From the NCBI GenBank assembly GCA_913058495.1, contig CAJXQC010000011.1, positions 1 through 64,000 on the forward strand: a stretch of DNA of 64,000 bases, given 5' to 3'. The DNA comes from an uncultured Balneola sp. (GTDB lineage: Bacteria > Bacteroidota > Rhodothermia > Balneolales > Balneolaceae). Position 1 is the stretch's first letter, and every line of letters starts with the position of its first letter. Position numbers and translations under genes: made by a program. Below, piece by piece: positions 28,147-37,415 of the stretch. Under the pieces are notes generated by a model. It made no database searches. It was given only the letters and a program-made list of their open reading frames with translations, and was not told where the DNA came from.

Positions 28147-29217
28147 ATGAATATTTCTACAGATCATTTAGACGAAAACCCTTTTCCAAATAAGCCATCC
28201 GGAGGATACGAGTGGTGGTATTTTGATGCATTGAGCAAAGATGGTAATTGGTCATTTGTTGTCATTTTCTATCAGGGAAATCCTTTTTCTCCGGAATACA
28301 TTCGAAATATCGAAAAAAATTCTACCGATCCGGATGAATTTCCTGCAGTCAGTATCTCAATCTACAACAGAAATAAAACAGAGTTCTATAGTTTTGTGGA
28401 ATATTCATCTGATGATTTTAACTGGAATAAGGATTCAGACTCGTGTTCGGTAGGTCCTCACAGCTTTTCAAAATCTGAAAACGATTCAAAGTTGGTTTAT
28501 TCGCTCGTGTTGAATGATGTTTTAGCATCCGGTCATTCAATTAAAGCAGTGCTCGAATTCAACAGTTCTATAATTGCTGAACCATCAATCGATTCAAAAA
28601 ATCCGAACGAGCATCATTTCTGGAATTTGATTCAGCCCAAAGCTGAAGTATCAGGTTCAATTGAGATAAATGGGAAGTCTGGTTTTCAAAAGATAGCTTT
28701 TAATGGTTCCGGTTATCACGATCATAATGTTGGTTTAGAACCTATGAAAGCAGATTTTAAAGATTGGTACTGGGGAAGATATCATTTTGAGAATTCTACT
28801 CTGATCTATTACGTGATGAACAGAACAAATGAAAAGCAGTATAAAGCTTGGTTGATTTCAAATGAAAATGGGGAAGTAATAGATGAATTTTCTTCTGTTG
28901 AGACAGAAGGGTTTCTCAGAAATATGTTTGGTTTACGATCAGCCAGAAAATTAATCTTGAAGTCGAAGGACAGCGAAGTTACTGTACAGGCGGCATTACC
29001 TCTGGATGACGGACCTTTTTACCAACGGTTTTTAGGTCAGGCTATAATGCATAAAGATGGCAAGGTTTCTGTTGCTGAAGGAATTTCAGAATACATCTAC
29101 CCCGAAAATATTTATTCCAAAAAGTTTTGGCCGGCTGTAAAAATGCGTCTTAGATTTGCGGGCAAAAAAACTCATTGGGTTCAAAGGTTTAAGGTGTTCT
29201 ATGAATGGACTTGGTGA
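28147..29217 (+). CDS. CrtC-like carotenoid 1,2-hydratase family protein
   Basis: GGYEWWYFDALSKDGNWSFVVIFYQGNPFSPEYI and GSGYHDHNVGLEPM...DWYWGRYHF. Confidence 0.75.
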   Translation: MNISTDHLDENPFPNKPSGGYEWWYFDALSKDGNWSFVVIFYQGNPFSPEYIRNIEKNSTDPDEFPAVSISIYNRNKTEFYSFVEYSSDDFNWNKDSDSCSVGPHSFSKSENDSKLVYSLVLNDVLASGHSIKAVLEFNSSIIAEPSIDSKNPNEHHFWNLIQPKAEVSGSIEINGKSGFQKIAFNGSGYHDHNVGLEPMKADFKDWYWGRYHFENSTLIYYVMNRTNEKQYKAWLISNENGEVIDEFSSVETEGFLRNMFGLRSARKLILKSKDSEVTVQAALPLDDGPFYQRFLGQAIMHKDGKVSVAEGISEYIYPENIYSKKFWPAVKMRLRFAGKKTHWVQRFKVFYEWTW

Positions 29218-29222
29218 TATAA

Positions 29223-29254
29223 AGCTAACAGCTATTTGCTGTTAGCTGTTAGCT
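29223..29254. terminator. Hairpin between convergent genes
   Basis: agctaacagc-tattt-gctgttagct, followed by gttagctttt. Confidence 0.6.
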
Positions 29255-29914
29255 TTTCTCAAACCGCTCATCAGTAAAACCCGCAACTTTTCTGGTTTCT
29301 TTGAGCAATTCATGAACTTTCTTCTCGAATTCAGTAGTTAATTCTGATTTTGAAAGTGAACGATCAATGGTCAGTGCTGCACCAATATTGATATACAGTT
29401 CCGGCTTGCTGTCACGGAATGTGTGAGAATAAAAAGCTATGGGTACAAAATCGATTTCTGTATCCGCATTTTGATACAACCAAGCCATTCCTTTCTTAAA
29501 TTCTGGTTTTGAAGCTGAAACAGGAGTGATTTCTCCTTCGGGATAAATGTATAAACTTGAACTCGGCTTATTCAAACTATCAATAGCGAATCTGAGTGAT
29601 CTTAAAGTGGATCGGGGATCAGAAAGGTTTATGGAAAATGCTCCAATTTTGGAAAAAAACTGATGTTTATGCATCTGCTTATCCTCCATAAAAGCCCGTG
29701 CTGTTTGATGAAACACATTTCTACTTAAAAAAAGTGGAAGTAAGCCATCCCACCACAAATTGTGGTTTATGTAATAAACAGTCTTTGTATCAGCTCCAGG
29801 CTTATAATCTTGCTTAATAAAGATATTCTTAAAACGACGTCTAAGTAACCAACGGGTATACCAATCAAAAAACCAGATCAGAAAACGGGATTCTTTAGCA
29901 GGGATAAAATTCAA
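29249..29914 (-). CDS. PlsC-type acyltransferase
   Basis: VYYINHNLWWDGLLP (variant of the usual acyltransferase motif I) and LYIYPEGEITP. Confidence 0.7.
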   Translation of the reverse strand: MNFIPAKESRFLIWFFDWYTRWLLRRRFKNIFIKQDYKPGADTKTVYYINHNLWWDGLLPLFLSRNVFHQTARAFMEDKQMHKHQFFSKIGAFSINLSDPRSTLRSLRFAIDSLNKPSSSLYIYPEGEITPVSASKPEFKKGMAWLYQNADTEIDFVPIAFYSHTFRDSKPELYINIGAALTIDRSLSKSELTTEFEKKVHELLKETRKVAGFTDERFEKS

Positions 29915-29962
29915 TTCAATTCTTTTTGGTGATGATAGGGTGTTCTGCCTTATCTTTCAATT

Positions 29963-30622
29963 ATGAAGAAGCACAGAGACAAACCAATCGTTCAAATTAC
30001 GAATCCTGAAATTGATAAATATTCGGAAGTTCATACGAGTCCCGAAAGTAAGGATATTCAAAATCTGATCAACTCCAGCGATGAAGAGCTCCAATACATA
30101 GACATGCTGAGTGGGAGAGTGGTTGGGCAACTTCTTAAAATGCTGGTAAAGATATCAGGTGCAAAGCGAATACTTGAGATCGGAACTTTTACAGGTTATT
30201 CAGCAGTAATGATGGCAGAAGCTTTACCGGAAGATGGAGAAGTGATCACCTTGGAAATGAACCTGAAGTACCAGAAAATAGCTCAGAATCATTTTGATAA
30301 AAGTGAAGCGGGGCATAAGGTTACAATGATCTGTGGAAACGCTCAGAACACAATTAAAGAGCTAACCGGCACATTCGATCTGGTTTATCTGGATGGAGAT
30401 AAATTGAGATACTCGTTTTATTTTGATCAGGTAATGCCATTACTTAATTTCGGTGGTCTCATTATTGCTGATAATGTACTTTGGGATGGAACCGTACTCG
30501 ATCCGGAAGACAAAAAAGCAGAAGCTATTGCTGCATTCAACAAACTTGTTGCTGAGGATAAAAGGGTAGAGCAAGTATTACTTCCAGTAAGAGATGGAGT
30601 GAATGTTATTAGAAAAAGGTGA
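29963..30622 (+). CDS. Class I SAM O-methyltransferase (COMT-like)
   Basis: KRILEIGTFTGYSAVMMAEALP, FDLVYLDGDK, GGLIIADNVLWDG. Confidence 0.88.
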   Translation: MKKHRDKPIVQITNPEIDKYSEVHTSPESKDIQNLINSSDEELQYIDMLSGRVVGQLLKMLVKISGAKRILEIGTFTGYSAVMMAEALPEDGEVITLEMNLKYQKIAQNHFDKSEAGHKVTMICGNAQNTIKELTGTFDLVYLDGDKLRYSFYFDQVMPLLNFGGLIIADNVLWDGTVLDPEDKKAEAIAAFNKLVAEDKRVEQVLLPVRDGVNVIRKR

Positions 30623-30675
30623 CCTTGTTTTGTCACAAAAACACGAAACCACTAAAGGGTTAAATTGAGTAGCTC

Positions 30676-31110
30676 TTAATTATATTTAGATTCAAAAACT
30701 TCTCTCATTTCCCAGGCTTTGCAAGCTCCTAATGCTCCTCCAAGTGAAGAAGGGAAAAAAGAGAGTAAAAAAATACCAGAATCGACAATTATGAAATCGC
30801 CTTCAATAATTGGAATTAATAGAGCAACTAAGAAGACAAGAAAATAAAGAATAGTAAAAGCCCAAAAGAAGAATACAGCTGAGTCATAAAGTTCTCTACT
30901 CATATGACCTTTATTTTTATGCTGAAATTCTAAAACTTTCCTGACTCCATAAAAGATAGCATAAGAAAAGACAACACCTAAAATTGGAAAAATTATACCA
31001 TCAGAAGTCCTTATAAAAATTAACCCTATTAAAAGCATTGCGATATGCCAAACAATCAAAATTTTTGGAGCCCAAAGTTCTGTTAGTTTGTAATATTTAG
31101 GTTTTATCAT
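30676..31110 (-). CDS. Hypothetical integral membrane protein, about 4 TM
   Basis: Hydrophobic segments in a 144-aa ORF; no family recognised. Confidence 0.5.
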   Translation of the reverse strand: MIKPKYYKLTELWAPKILIVWHIAMLLIGLIFIRTSDGIIFPILGVVFSYAIFYGVRKVLEFQHKNKGHMSRELYDSAVFFFWAFTILYFLVFLVALLIPIIEGDFIIVDSGIFLLSFFPSSLGGALGACKAWEMREVFESKYN

Positions 31111-31144
31111 TTTAAACCGCCTTATTATCTATTTCAAGCATGCA

Positions 31145-31906
31145 TTAATATAACTCATCAATATCTGCCTTGCATAGATCTATGAAAAGCTGAGCCATTT
31201 TATTACAAACCGCATTAAAGAATTTCTCACCTTTTTCCTTAGTGGCAGCTTTTGGATCGCCAATTCCGGTATCTTTTGAAACCTTTGACCACGGACGTTC
31301 ACTCCAAGCCCAGTCTTCATTAAAAGCAGCTATTTTGTTTTTTCTTTCAGCTCCGTCGCCCCATTCTTTTTCCGGTAATACTAAGTGTGGTTCCAGATGA
31401 AGGACTAAACTCGTTTCCATTTCGTCGGCATGATCACCGGGATCGGTAAAATACTTATGTCTATCCAGCATTTTAGGCCAGAAAGTCACGCAGATAAACA
31501 TGTCCGGATACAAAAGTCCAAGTTCCCGAACCATGGACTTAAAGTCGTTACCGCCATGACTGTTAAGGATCATAAACTTCCGAATACCCTGCCTGTTCAG
31601 CACTTCAATGATGTCTTTTAGTATTTGAAACTGAGTACTTGGATTTAGATTAATATCCAGATAAATATCCGATTGGCCGGTATTTACACCGAATGGAATA
31701 TTCGGCAGTACAATTACATTCGCATCATTTTCCCAGGCAATCCTGGCTGATTCTTCAGCAATTGCTTTGCCTTCAATGTTATCAGTAGCATAGGGTAGAT
31801 GGTAATTATGAGCTTCCGTAGCTCCCCATGGCAATACAGCAAGTTCAATGTCCGCATCTTTTAAATGCTTCCAGTTAGTTTCAGCTAAGATGTATGGTCT
31901 GATCAT
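31145..31906 (-). CDS. Creatininase-family amidohydrolase
   Basis: LPWGATEAHNYHLPYATD, ILNSHGGNDFK, DHADEMETSLVLHL. Confidence 0.9.
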   Translation of the reverse strand: MIRPYILAETNWKHLKDADIELAVLPWGATEAHNYHLPYATDNIEGKAIAEESARIAWENDANVIVLPNIPFGVNTGQSDIYLDINLNPSTQFQILKDIIEVLNRQGIRKFMILNSHGGNDFKSMVRELGLLYPDMFICVTFWPKMLDRHKYFTDPGDHADEMETSLVLHLEPHLVLPEKEWGDGAERKNKIAAFNEDWAWSERPWSKVSKDTGIGDPKAATKEKGEKFFNAVCNKMAQLFIDLCKADIDELY

Positions 31907-31920
31907 TATTCCTCAATTAT

Positions 31921-33009
31921 CTATTTCAAGCATTCATAAACTTCAAACTTATCATTCTCTGCAGTAATAGAGCAAGTTTTAAACAATTTTTCTAAATGAG
32001 TTTTATAGTTCAGATGTTTATTGGCTACCAAAACAAATCTTCCGGATGCTTTTAAACATCTTTGAACCTGAGTAAACAGACCAATTGTAACTTCTATATT
32101 GGTTTCGTATTCAAAATGGAAGGGAGGATTGGATACTACCAGATCAAGAGATCCATCTTCAAAGTCTTCCATAGAATCATTCCAATGGAAATGCGCGCTT
32201 TCATGTACATTCATTTTTGAGGATTCGACCGCAAGGAGAGAATCGTCCACTAAATAAACTTCAGAATTTGGTTTTTGATGTAAGATATGATCAGCAATCA
32301 CGCCATTGCCTGAAGCCAGATCAAGGATATTAATTTCTGATTCTTTGACTGTAAGATGTTCTAAAAGGAATTGAGTAGCATAGTCAATATGATCGGAGGA
32401 AAATACTCCCGGGTACTGTTTGTACACCTTATCACCAAATTCGATGTCAATCGTAACTGTTTGGTGCTCAATCCCTTTTTTATTTTTAAGAATGAGTAAT
32501 CTGGCCTTTTTCTTAGCTTTTGATTGCTCATTATCTTCAAAATATTTACTGCTGATTTCAAGTAATTGTGGTGTGAAGTATTTGGTCATAAATCCACATA
32601 CGATGACACCATTTTCTTTTAATGATCGGTGTAATTTCTGCAGATAAAATTCAAAAGCCTCTAAAGATTTCGGAATCTTTATCACTCCCAGATCAATATC
32701 AGGTAAGTTTACTAAAGGAGTTTTAATTGTACGTGATTTCAACACCAAAGAGTTGGAAACATAATTTCTTTCAATCGCTTTTTGATGACTCTTATGGTTT
32801 ACCACTGAAAGGGGCTGCAACTTAAAGAGGGTAGTGGCAAGAAAACCAAAGCGATCGTTTATCAATACTGAAGACTCAGGCTCATCATTCAAGTCGCCTA
32901 TGTACTCAAGGATCAATTCATCAGCTGCATTCCATGGCTGAAGAGATCTGTTCGTTGTTGATGGATACCGTTTAATATCGAAATCACGGTCGTTGTAATT
33001 GTATTTCAT
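31921..33009 (-). CDS. rlmG: 23S rRNA (guanine-N2)-methyltransferase RlmG-like
   Basis: LQPWNAADE, PGVFSSDHIDYATQFLLEHL, LDLASGNGVIADHIL, VVSNPPFHF, VANKHLNYKTHLEKLF; collinear with my memory of E. coli RlmG. Confidence 0.82.
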   Translation of the reverse strand: MKYNYNDRDFDIKRYPSTTNRSLQPWNAADELILEYIGDLNDEPESSVLINDRFGFLATTLFKLQPLSVVNHKSHQKAIERNYVSNSLVLKSRTIKTPLVNLPDIDLGVIKIPKSLEAFEFYLQKLHRSLKENGVIVCGFMTKYFTPQLLEISSKYFEDNEQSKAKKKARLLILKNKKGIEHQTVTIDIEFGDKVYKQYPGVFSSDHIDYATQFLLEHLTVKESEINILDLASGNGVIADHILHQKPNSEVYLVDDSLLAVESSKMNVHESAHFHWNDSMEDFEDGSLDLVVSNPPFHFEYETNIEVTIGLFTQVQRCLKASGRFVLVANKHLNYKTHLEKLFKTCSITAENDKFEVYECLK

Positions 33010-33851
33010 TCCATAATAGATTTACAGACGAAATCAGGAATAATACCCGTAGATCGAATCTGCGATTCGTAATTATCTTCACGAGTATTTCCCGAAAGAA
33101 CCAGCATTGTTTTAACTCCAAACTTATTGCCACCAAGGATATCAGTCCGCAATGTATCTCCAACCATAAGGATATCGTTTTTGTTGATATACTCATCCTG
33201 GATCAGCTGTTCATAAGCATGCATAAACATTTGAGAATCCGGCTTTCCGAAATGGATGAATTTTTTTCCTAACATATTTTCAACCAGCTTTGCCACACCA
33301 CCGGTAGCTATGGCGATATCGTTATGTGAAACAGGGTAGTAATAATCAGAATTAGCCAAAATAACCGGCATATTTTTCTTTCTAAGGAGGTTTACTACTT
33401 TGTTGATATCCACATTCCAGTCGAAGCCTTCATCATCTAAGAACACACAAGCTGATATATCATCAATATTGTTCAGATCAACATCGGCTACCGCAATATG
33501 CTCCAAACCTGCTTGTAAGATATAATCCGCAGAGTTTTCAGTCCCCAAATAAGCGATTTTACCACTAGTGATCTTCTGCTCAAGAAAATGCTTTGCCATC
33601 ATCCCTGAAGTGATCATTTCATGAAGCTGAATACCCGGCAGACCTAATTCCACATATTTATCAACCTGTTGCTGTGGACTTCGGGACGCATCATTTGTAA
33701 GAATCCTGAATAGTTTTTCCTCATTCCGAATAAAATCGAGAGTTTTATCAGCCCCTTTAATTAAACCATTGTGATTTTTAACTACGCCGTACGAGTCGAG
33801 CATAATTACTTTAAATTGTTTTGCAATATCGAAAAAGGAGGGGTAGCTCAT
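33006..33851 (-). CDS. HAD-superfamily class IIA hydrolase (TIGR01459-like)
   Basis: IMLDSYGVVKNHNGLIKGADKTLDFIRNEE, LTNDASRSP, MVGDTLRTDILGGNKFGVKT. Confidence 0.85.
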   Translation of the reverse strand: MSYPSFFDIAKQFKVIMLDSYGVVKNHNGLIKGADKTLDFIRNEEKLFRILTNDASRSPQQQVDKYVELGLPGIQLHEMITSGMMAKHFLEQKITSGKIAYLGTENSADYILQAGLEHIAVADVDLNNIDDISACVFLDDEGFDWNVDINKVVNLLRKKNMPVILANSDYYYPVSHNDIAIATGGVAKLVENMLGKKFIHFGKPDSQMFMHAYEQLIQDEYINKNDILMVGDTLRTDILGGNKFGVKTMLVLSGNTREDNYESQIRSTGIIPDFVCKSIME

Positions 33852-33854
33852 TAA

Positions 33855-34898
33855 TTATAGATCTAAAGCGTTAAGTAGGGGTTCCGAATCAAATTTTTCA
33901 TCCAGAGTTGGTAGATGAATTTCTAAGGCTTCTTTTTGAAGTTTAGTAGCGAATATATCATGAAAAAAGAATCTGCCATATTTGATTACATAATTGAGAA
34001 TAAAAAACCGATATGATTCCTTCAGAAATCGAATCTCAAGTTCTGAAAGTGGAAATATTTTATGATATGCTTTAAGAAAGATGATAAAGCGTTCTTCCAT
34101 CATAACATCCACATTGTAGCTAAACACTGTTTTATCCCCAACATCAGAAGCTACGCGACTAAAGAAATAGAAATCAAGCATTCTGGTGCTCATCCTGAAC
34201 CAGTCGTAATCCCATCTTGAAAAAAGCTTAAAGTTTGGAGTAACAGAGAAGTTACCAATATTCCAGTCTACGAACACAGGAATGGTTTCCAGTTCATCTC
34301 CTCCTAAAGATGTATAGTTGTCTAAAAAAAGATGACAGTGATCTCTGATCAAAGATCTGTGAACAGGGTATTCATATTTGGTGGATTTATCATCCAGAAT
34401 CTCGAGCAGATCATGTACATCATCCTGCATTGTTTTAGATGACCTTGGTAGTGTAGCTTTCACAGTATCACAAGCTTTATGAAAGTGAGCCGTTTGCTGA
34501 GCTAATTTTACTATTTGATTCTTATTCAGTCGTTTAGGAAGTTTATTTTTGATATGGATGGGTCTGTAAAAAACAACCCAGGCATCAATAACTTCACTTT
34601 TATAGCGATGAACAAACAGCTTGTTACCTTTCATTAATGATCTGGCGAGAAAGTTCTCAAAAGGAGAGGGCAGGTTATTGGAAAGGGTATTTATAATGCT
34701 GTGATCTTCAACAAAGTGTTCAAACTTACCGAAATAGGAAAGTTTAGCTACTATAAAGTTTTTGTCTTTAAGCGAAATCCTATACACATGATTAGTGGAA
34801 ACTTTCGCGCTAATATCCACGATGTTTGCAATTTCTCTGGAACTATCGTAGCTGTTCCATGCCTCGCGAATTATTGTATCAAAGTCTATGAATGCCAT
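33855..34898 (-). CDS. APH-like small-molecule phosphotransferase
   Basis: HVYRISLKDKNFIVAKLSYFG, LRDHCHLFLDNY..., PVFVDWNIGNFSV. Internal Met at 34898 forms a TAATG junction with the upstream stop, so it is preferred over 34931. Confidence 0.6.
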   Translation of the reverse strand: MAFIDFDTIIREAWNSYDSSREIANIVDISAKVSTNHVYRISLKDKNFIVAKLSYFGKFEHFVEDHSIINTLSNNLPSPFENFLARSLMKGNKLFVHRYKSEVIDAWVVFYRPIHIKNKLPKRLNKNQIVKLAQQTAHFHKACDTVKATLPRSSKTMQDDVHDLLEILDDKSTKYEYPVHRSLIRDHCHLFLDNYTSLGGDELETIPVFVDWNIGNFSVTPNFKLFSRWDYDWFRMSTRMLDFYFFSRVASDVGDKTVFSYNVDVMMEERFIIFLKAYHKIFPLSELEIRFLKESYRFFILNYVIKYGRFFFHDIFATKLQKEALEIHLPTLDEKFDSEPLLNALDL

Positions 34899-36253
34899 TA
34901 TACGATCTCGAAATATCTTTTTAATTCCCAATTAGCTTGCTGAGGATCATATTGCTTCCATTCCCATTCCCGCGTTTTTATAAAATGATCTGTAAATACT
35001 TCTCCAAAGAGCTCATTTGCAATATCTGATTCTTTCATTGCCTTAGTTGCTTTATGAAGATTTGTTGCTAATGGTTCCGTAGCTCTGTTTTCGTACTCAT
35101 TTCCTTTAGTAGCCGGCAGACCAAGCTTTAATTTATTTTTAATGCCATACAAACCCGAAGCGAGACTTGCTGACATACTCAAATAAGGATTTGCATCCGA
35201 TCCTGGCACTCGGTTTTCAACTCTTATTGCTTCCATAGAGCTTTTTATCACTCTCAATGCCGTTGTTCTGTTATCAATGCCAAAGCTTACAGTTGTGGGA
35301 GCCCAGGAACCTTCTACAAATCGTTTATAGCTATTTACTGTTGGGGCAAACATCGGCAAGATAAAAGGCAAGCAATGAAGCTGACCTGCTATATAAGATT
35401 CCATTAATGGGCTCATCTTACTAGCTGATGATTTGTCAAAGAATAAGTTCTTTTTGCTTTCAATATCCCAAAGACTTTGATGAATATGACCACTGCAACC
35501 TGGCAATTCCTTGTTCCATTTCGCCATAAAACTAGCCATTACGCCTTCCTGATAAGCAATTTCTTTTACCGATGATTTGAAAAGTACAGCTTTGTCGGCT
35601 GCAGACAGAATATTATCGTACTTAATACAAGCTTCATAAACACCGGGGCCAGTTTCAGTATGCAATCCTTCAACTGGAATATCAAAATCATGTAAGGAAT
35701 CAAAGATCGAATTCACAAAATGGCTGTGTTGAGATGATCTTAAAATCGAGTACCCAAACATTCCGGGCGTGAGGGGTACCGGATCCATATAATTTTTGTG
35801 TTGCAAGGTATGCGGTGATTCTACAAAAGTGAACCACTCAAACTCATTACTAAACTTGGGTAAATAGCCTAAATCATTGCACTGCTTCTGAATACGCTTC
35901 AATAAACTTCGGGGACAAACTTCATTCAGATCTTCTGAATTCTCAAAATCACCCAGAAAAAAAAGCTTGTTTTCATCCCATGGAATTTTTCTCAATGTAC
36001 TTGTATCTATAGTGGCAAGACTATCGGGAAAGCCTGTTTGCCAACCGCTTACTCCGGGATTCGTATAGGTCGAATCATTTATATCCCACCCAAAAACAAC
36101 ATTACAGAACCCTAAACCATCATCTAATGATTTTAAAAATTTCTCCTTACTTATCAGTTTTCCTCTGAGAACTCCATCAATGTCAGTAACGGCAAACTTA
36201 ATGCTGTTACTTTCTTGTTGATTAATAAGTGTTTTAATTTCTTCTTTGTTCAA
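34898..36253 (-). CDS. Glutamine synthetase family (gamma-glutamyl-amide ligase / PuuA-type)
   Basis: VTDIDGVLRGKLIS, EGLHTETGPGVYEACI, CSGHIHQSLWD, NRTTALRV, RVPGSDANPYL. Confidence 0.88.
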   Translation of the reverse strand: MNKEEIKTLINQQESNSIKFAVTDIDGVLRGKLISKEKFLKSLDDGLGFCNVVFGWDINDSTYTNPGVSGWQTGFPDSLATIDTSTLRKIPWDENKLFFLGDFENSEDLNEVCPRSLLKRIQKQCNDLGYLPKFSNEFEWFTFVESPHTLQHKNYMDPVPLTPGMFGYSILRSSQHSHFVNSIFDSLHDFDIPVEGLHTETGPGVYEACIKYDNILSAADKAVLFKSSVKEIAYQEGVMASFMAKWNKELPGCSGHIHQSLWDIESKKNLFFDKSSASKMSPLMESYIAGQLHCLPFILPMFAPTVNSYKRFVEGSWAPTTVSFGIDNRTTALRVIKSSMEAIRVENRVPGSDANPYLSMSASLASGLYGIKNKLKLGLPATKGNEYENRATEPLATNLHKATKAMKESDIANELFGEVFTDHFIKTREWEWKQYDPQQANWELKRYFEIV

Positions 36254-36335
36254 ATCCTTACATTTTATCTTTTACAATATAGGAAAGCTATGCGTACTAT
36301 AAATTTCAAAAATTTTCACAGTTCCCAAAATACAT

Positions 36336-37361
36336 ATGAGTGAAATAGGAGACCGCAAAAAAGATCACATAAAATTTACTGTTGATGAACAGGCTCAATA
36401 TAGTCAATCAACAGGGTTTCAAAGATATCAATTTGTACATAATGCTCTTCCTGAAATAGATTTCGAGGATGTTTCAACTGAGAAAGTATTACTTGGGCGC
36501 ACATTTTCTTTTCCTTTATTTATTTCTTCGATGACAGGCGGTTACTCCGAAGCCGGGCAGGTAAATGCTATAATCGCAGAGTTTTGCCAGGAGAAAAATA
36601 TTCCTTTCGGAGTTGGGAGCCAAAGAGCGATGCTGGAAGATGACTCCTTAACTGATACTTTCTCAATTGTCCGTAAGAAAGCTCCAAATGCTTTTATTTG
36701 TTCAAATATTGGAGGCGTTCAGTTAATAGGAGGTTTACAAAAAGACTCAATAAAGAGAATGATCGATAGTATTGAAGCCGATGCTATCATTGTTCACTTG
36801 AACCCGCTACAGGAGCTTATGCAACCTGAAGGAGATAGAAACTTCAAAGGAGTACTGGATGGGATTGAGCATTTGATAAAAAAAACCACGATCCCAGTGA
36901 TCGTAAAAGAAACAGGAGCAGGAATTTCGCAATCAGTTGCGAAAAAACTGTTGAATGTCGGCGTTTCTGTTATTGATGTAGCCGGAGCAGGAGGAACCAG
37001 CTGGGCTAAAGTGGAAAATCTTCGTGAATCAAACTTTGAGCCTAATATTGATTTCGATGAATGGGGAATCAGCACTACTCATTGTTTAATTGATATAAGC
37101 AAAATCAAGCAACCACAAGATTTCGAACTAATTTCTTCGGGTGGAATAAGATCGGCTTTCGATATAGTTAAATCTTTATGTCTTGGAGCTGATTTTGCGG
37201 CAAGCGCACAACCATTTATCAAAGCAATTTCAGTTAATGGTTTAGAGGGAGCGGAAGAACTATTTTTAAAGTGGGAAAAAGATCTGAAAACCATTCTTAC
37301 ACTACTCGGTTGTCAATCTGTTGATGATCTCAAAAGCTCACATTTAAAACTCAAATCCTGA
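36336..37361 (+). CDS. fni: Type 2 isopentenyl-diphosphate delta-isomerase
   Basis: DRKKDHIKF, FISSMTGG, FGVGSQRAMLED, VDVAGAGGTSWAKVE, ISSGGIRSAFDIVKSLCLGAD. Confidence 0.93.
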   Translation: MSEIGDRKKDHIKFTVDEQAQYSQSTGFQRYQFVHNALPEIDFEDVSTEKVLLGRTFSFPLFISSMTGGYSEAGQVNAIIAEFCQEKNIPFGVGSQRAMLEDDSLTDTFSIVRKKAPNAFICSNIGGVQLIGGLQKDSIKRMIDSIEADAIIVHLNPLQELMQPEGDRNFKGVLDGIEHLIKKTTIPVIVKETGAGISQSVAKKLLNVGVSVIDVAGAGGTSWAKVENLRESNFEPNIDFDEWGISTTHCLIDISKIKQPQDFELISSGGIRSAFDIVKSLCLGADFAASAQPFIKAISVNGLEGAEELFLKWEKDLKTILTLLGCQSVDDLKSSHLKLKS

Positions 37362-37415
37362 CTTTTTAGGTGCATAAGAATCCTTATATTCTTTCAAATC
37401 ATTTTCAGAGACGAC

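Noticed and set aside
33855-34931. ATG at 34931 as the start of the APH-like gene
   Set aside because: It would overlap the GS-like gene by 34 nt; the Met at 34898 gives a TAATG coupled junction and a better N-terminus.
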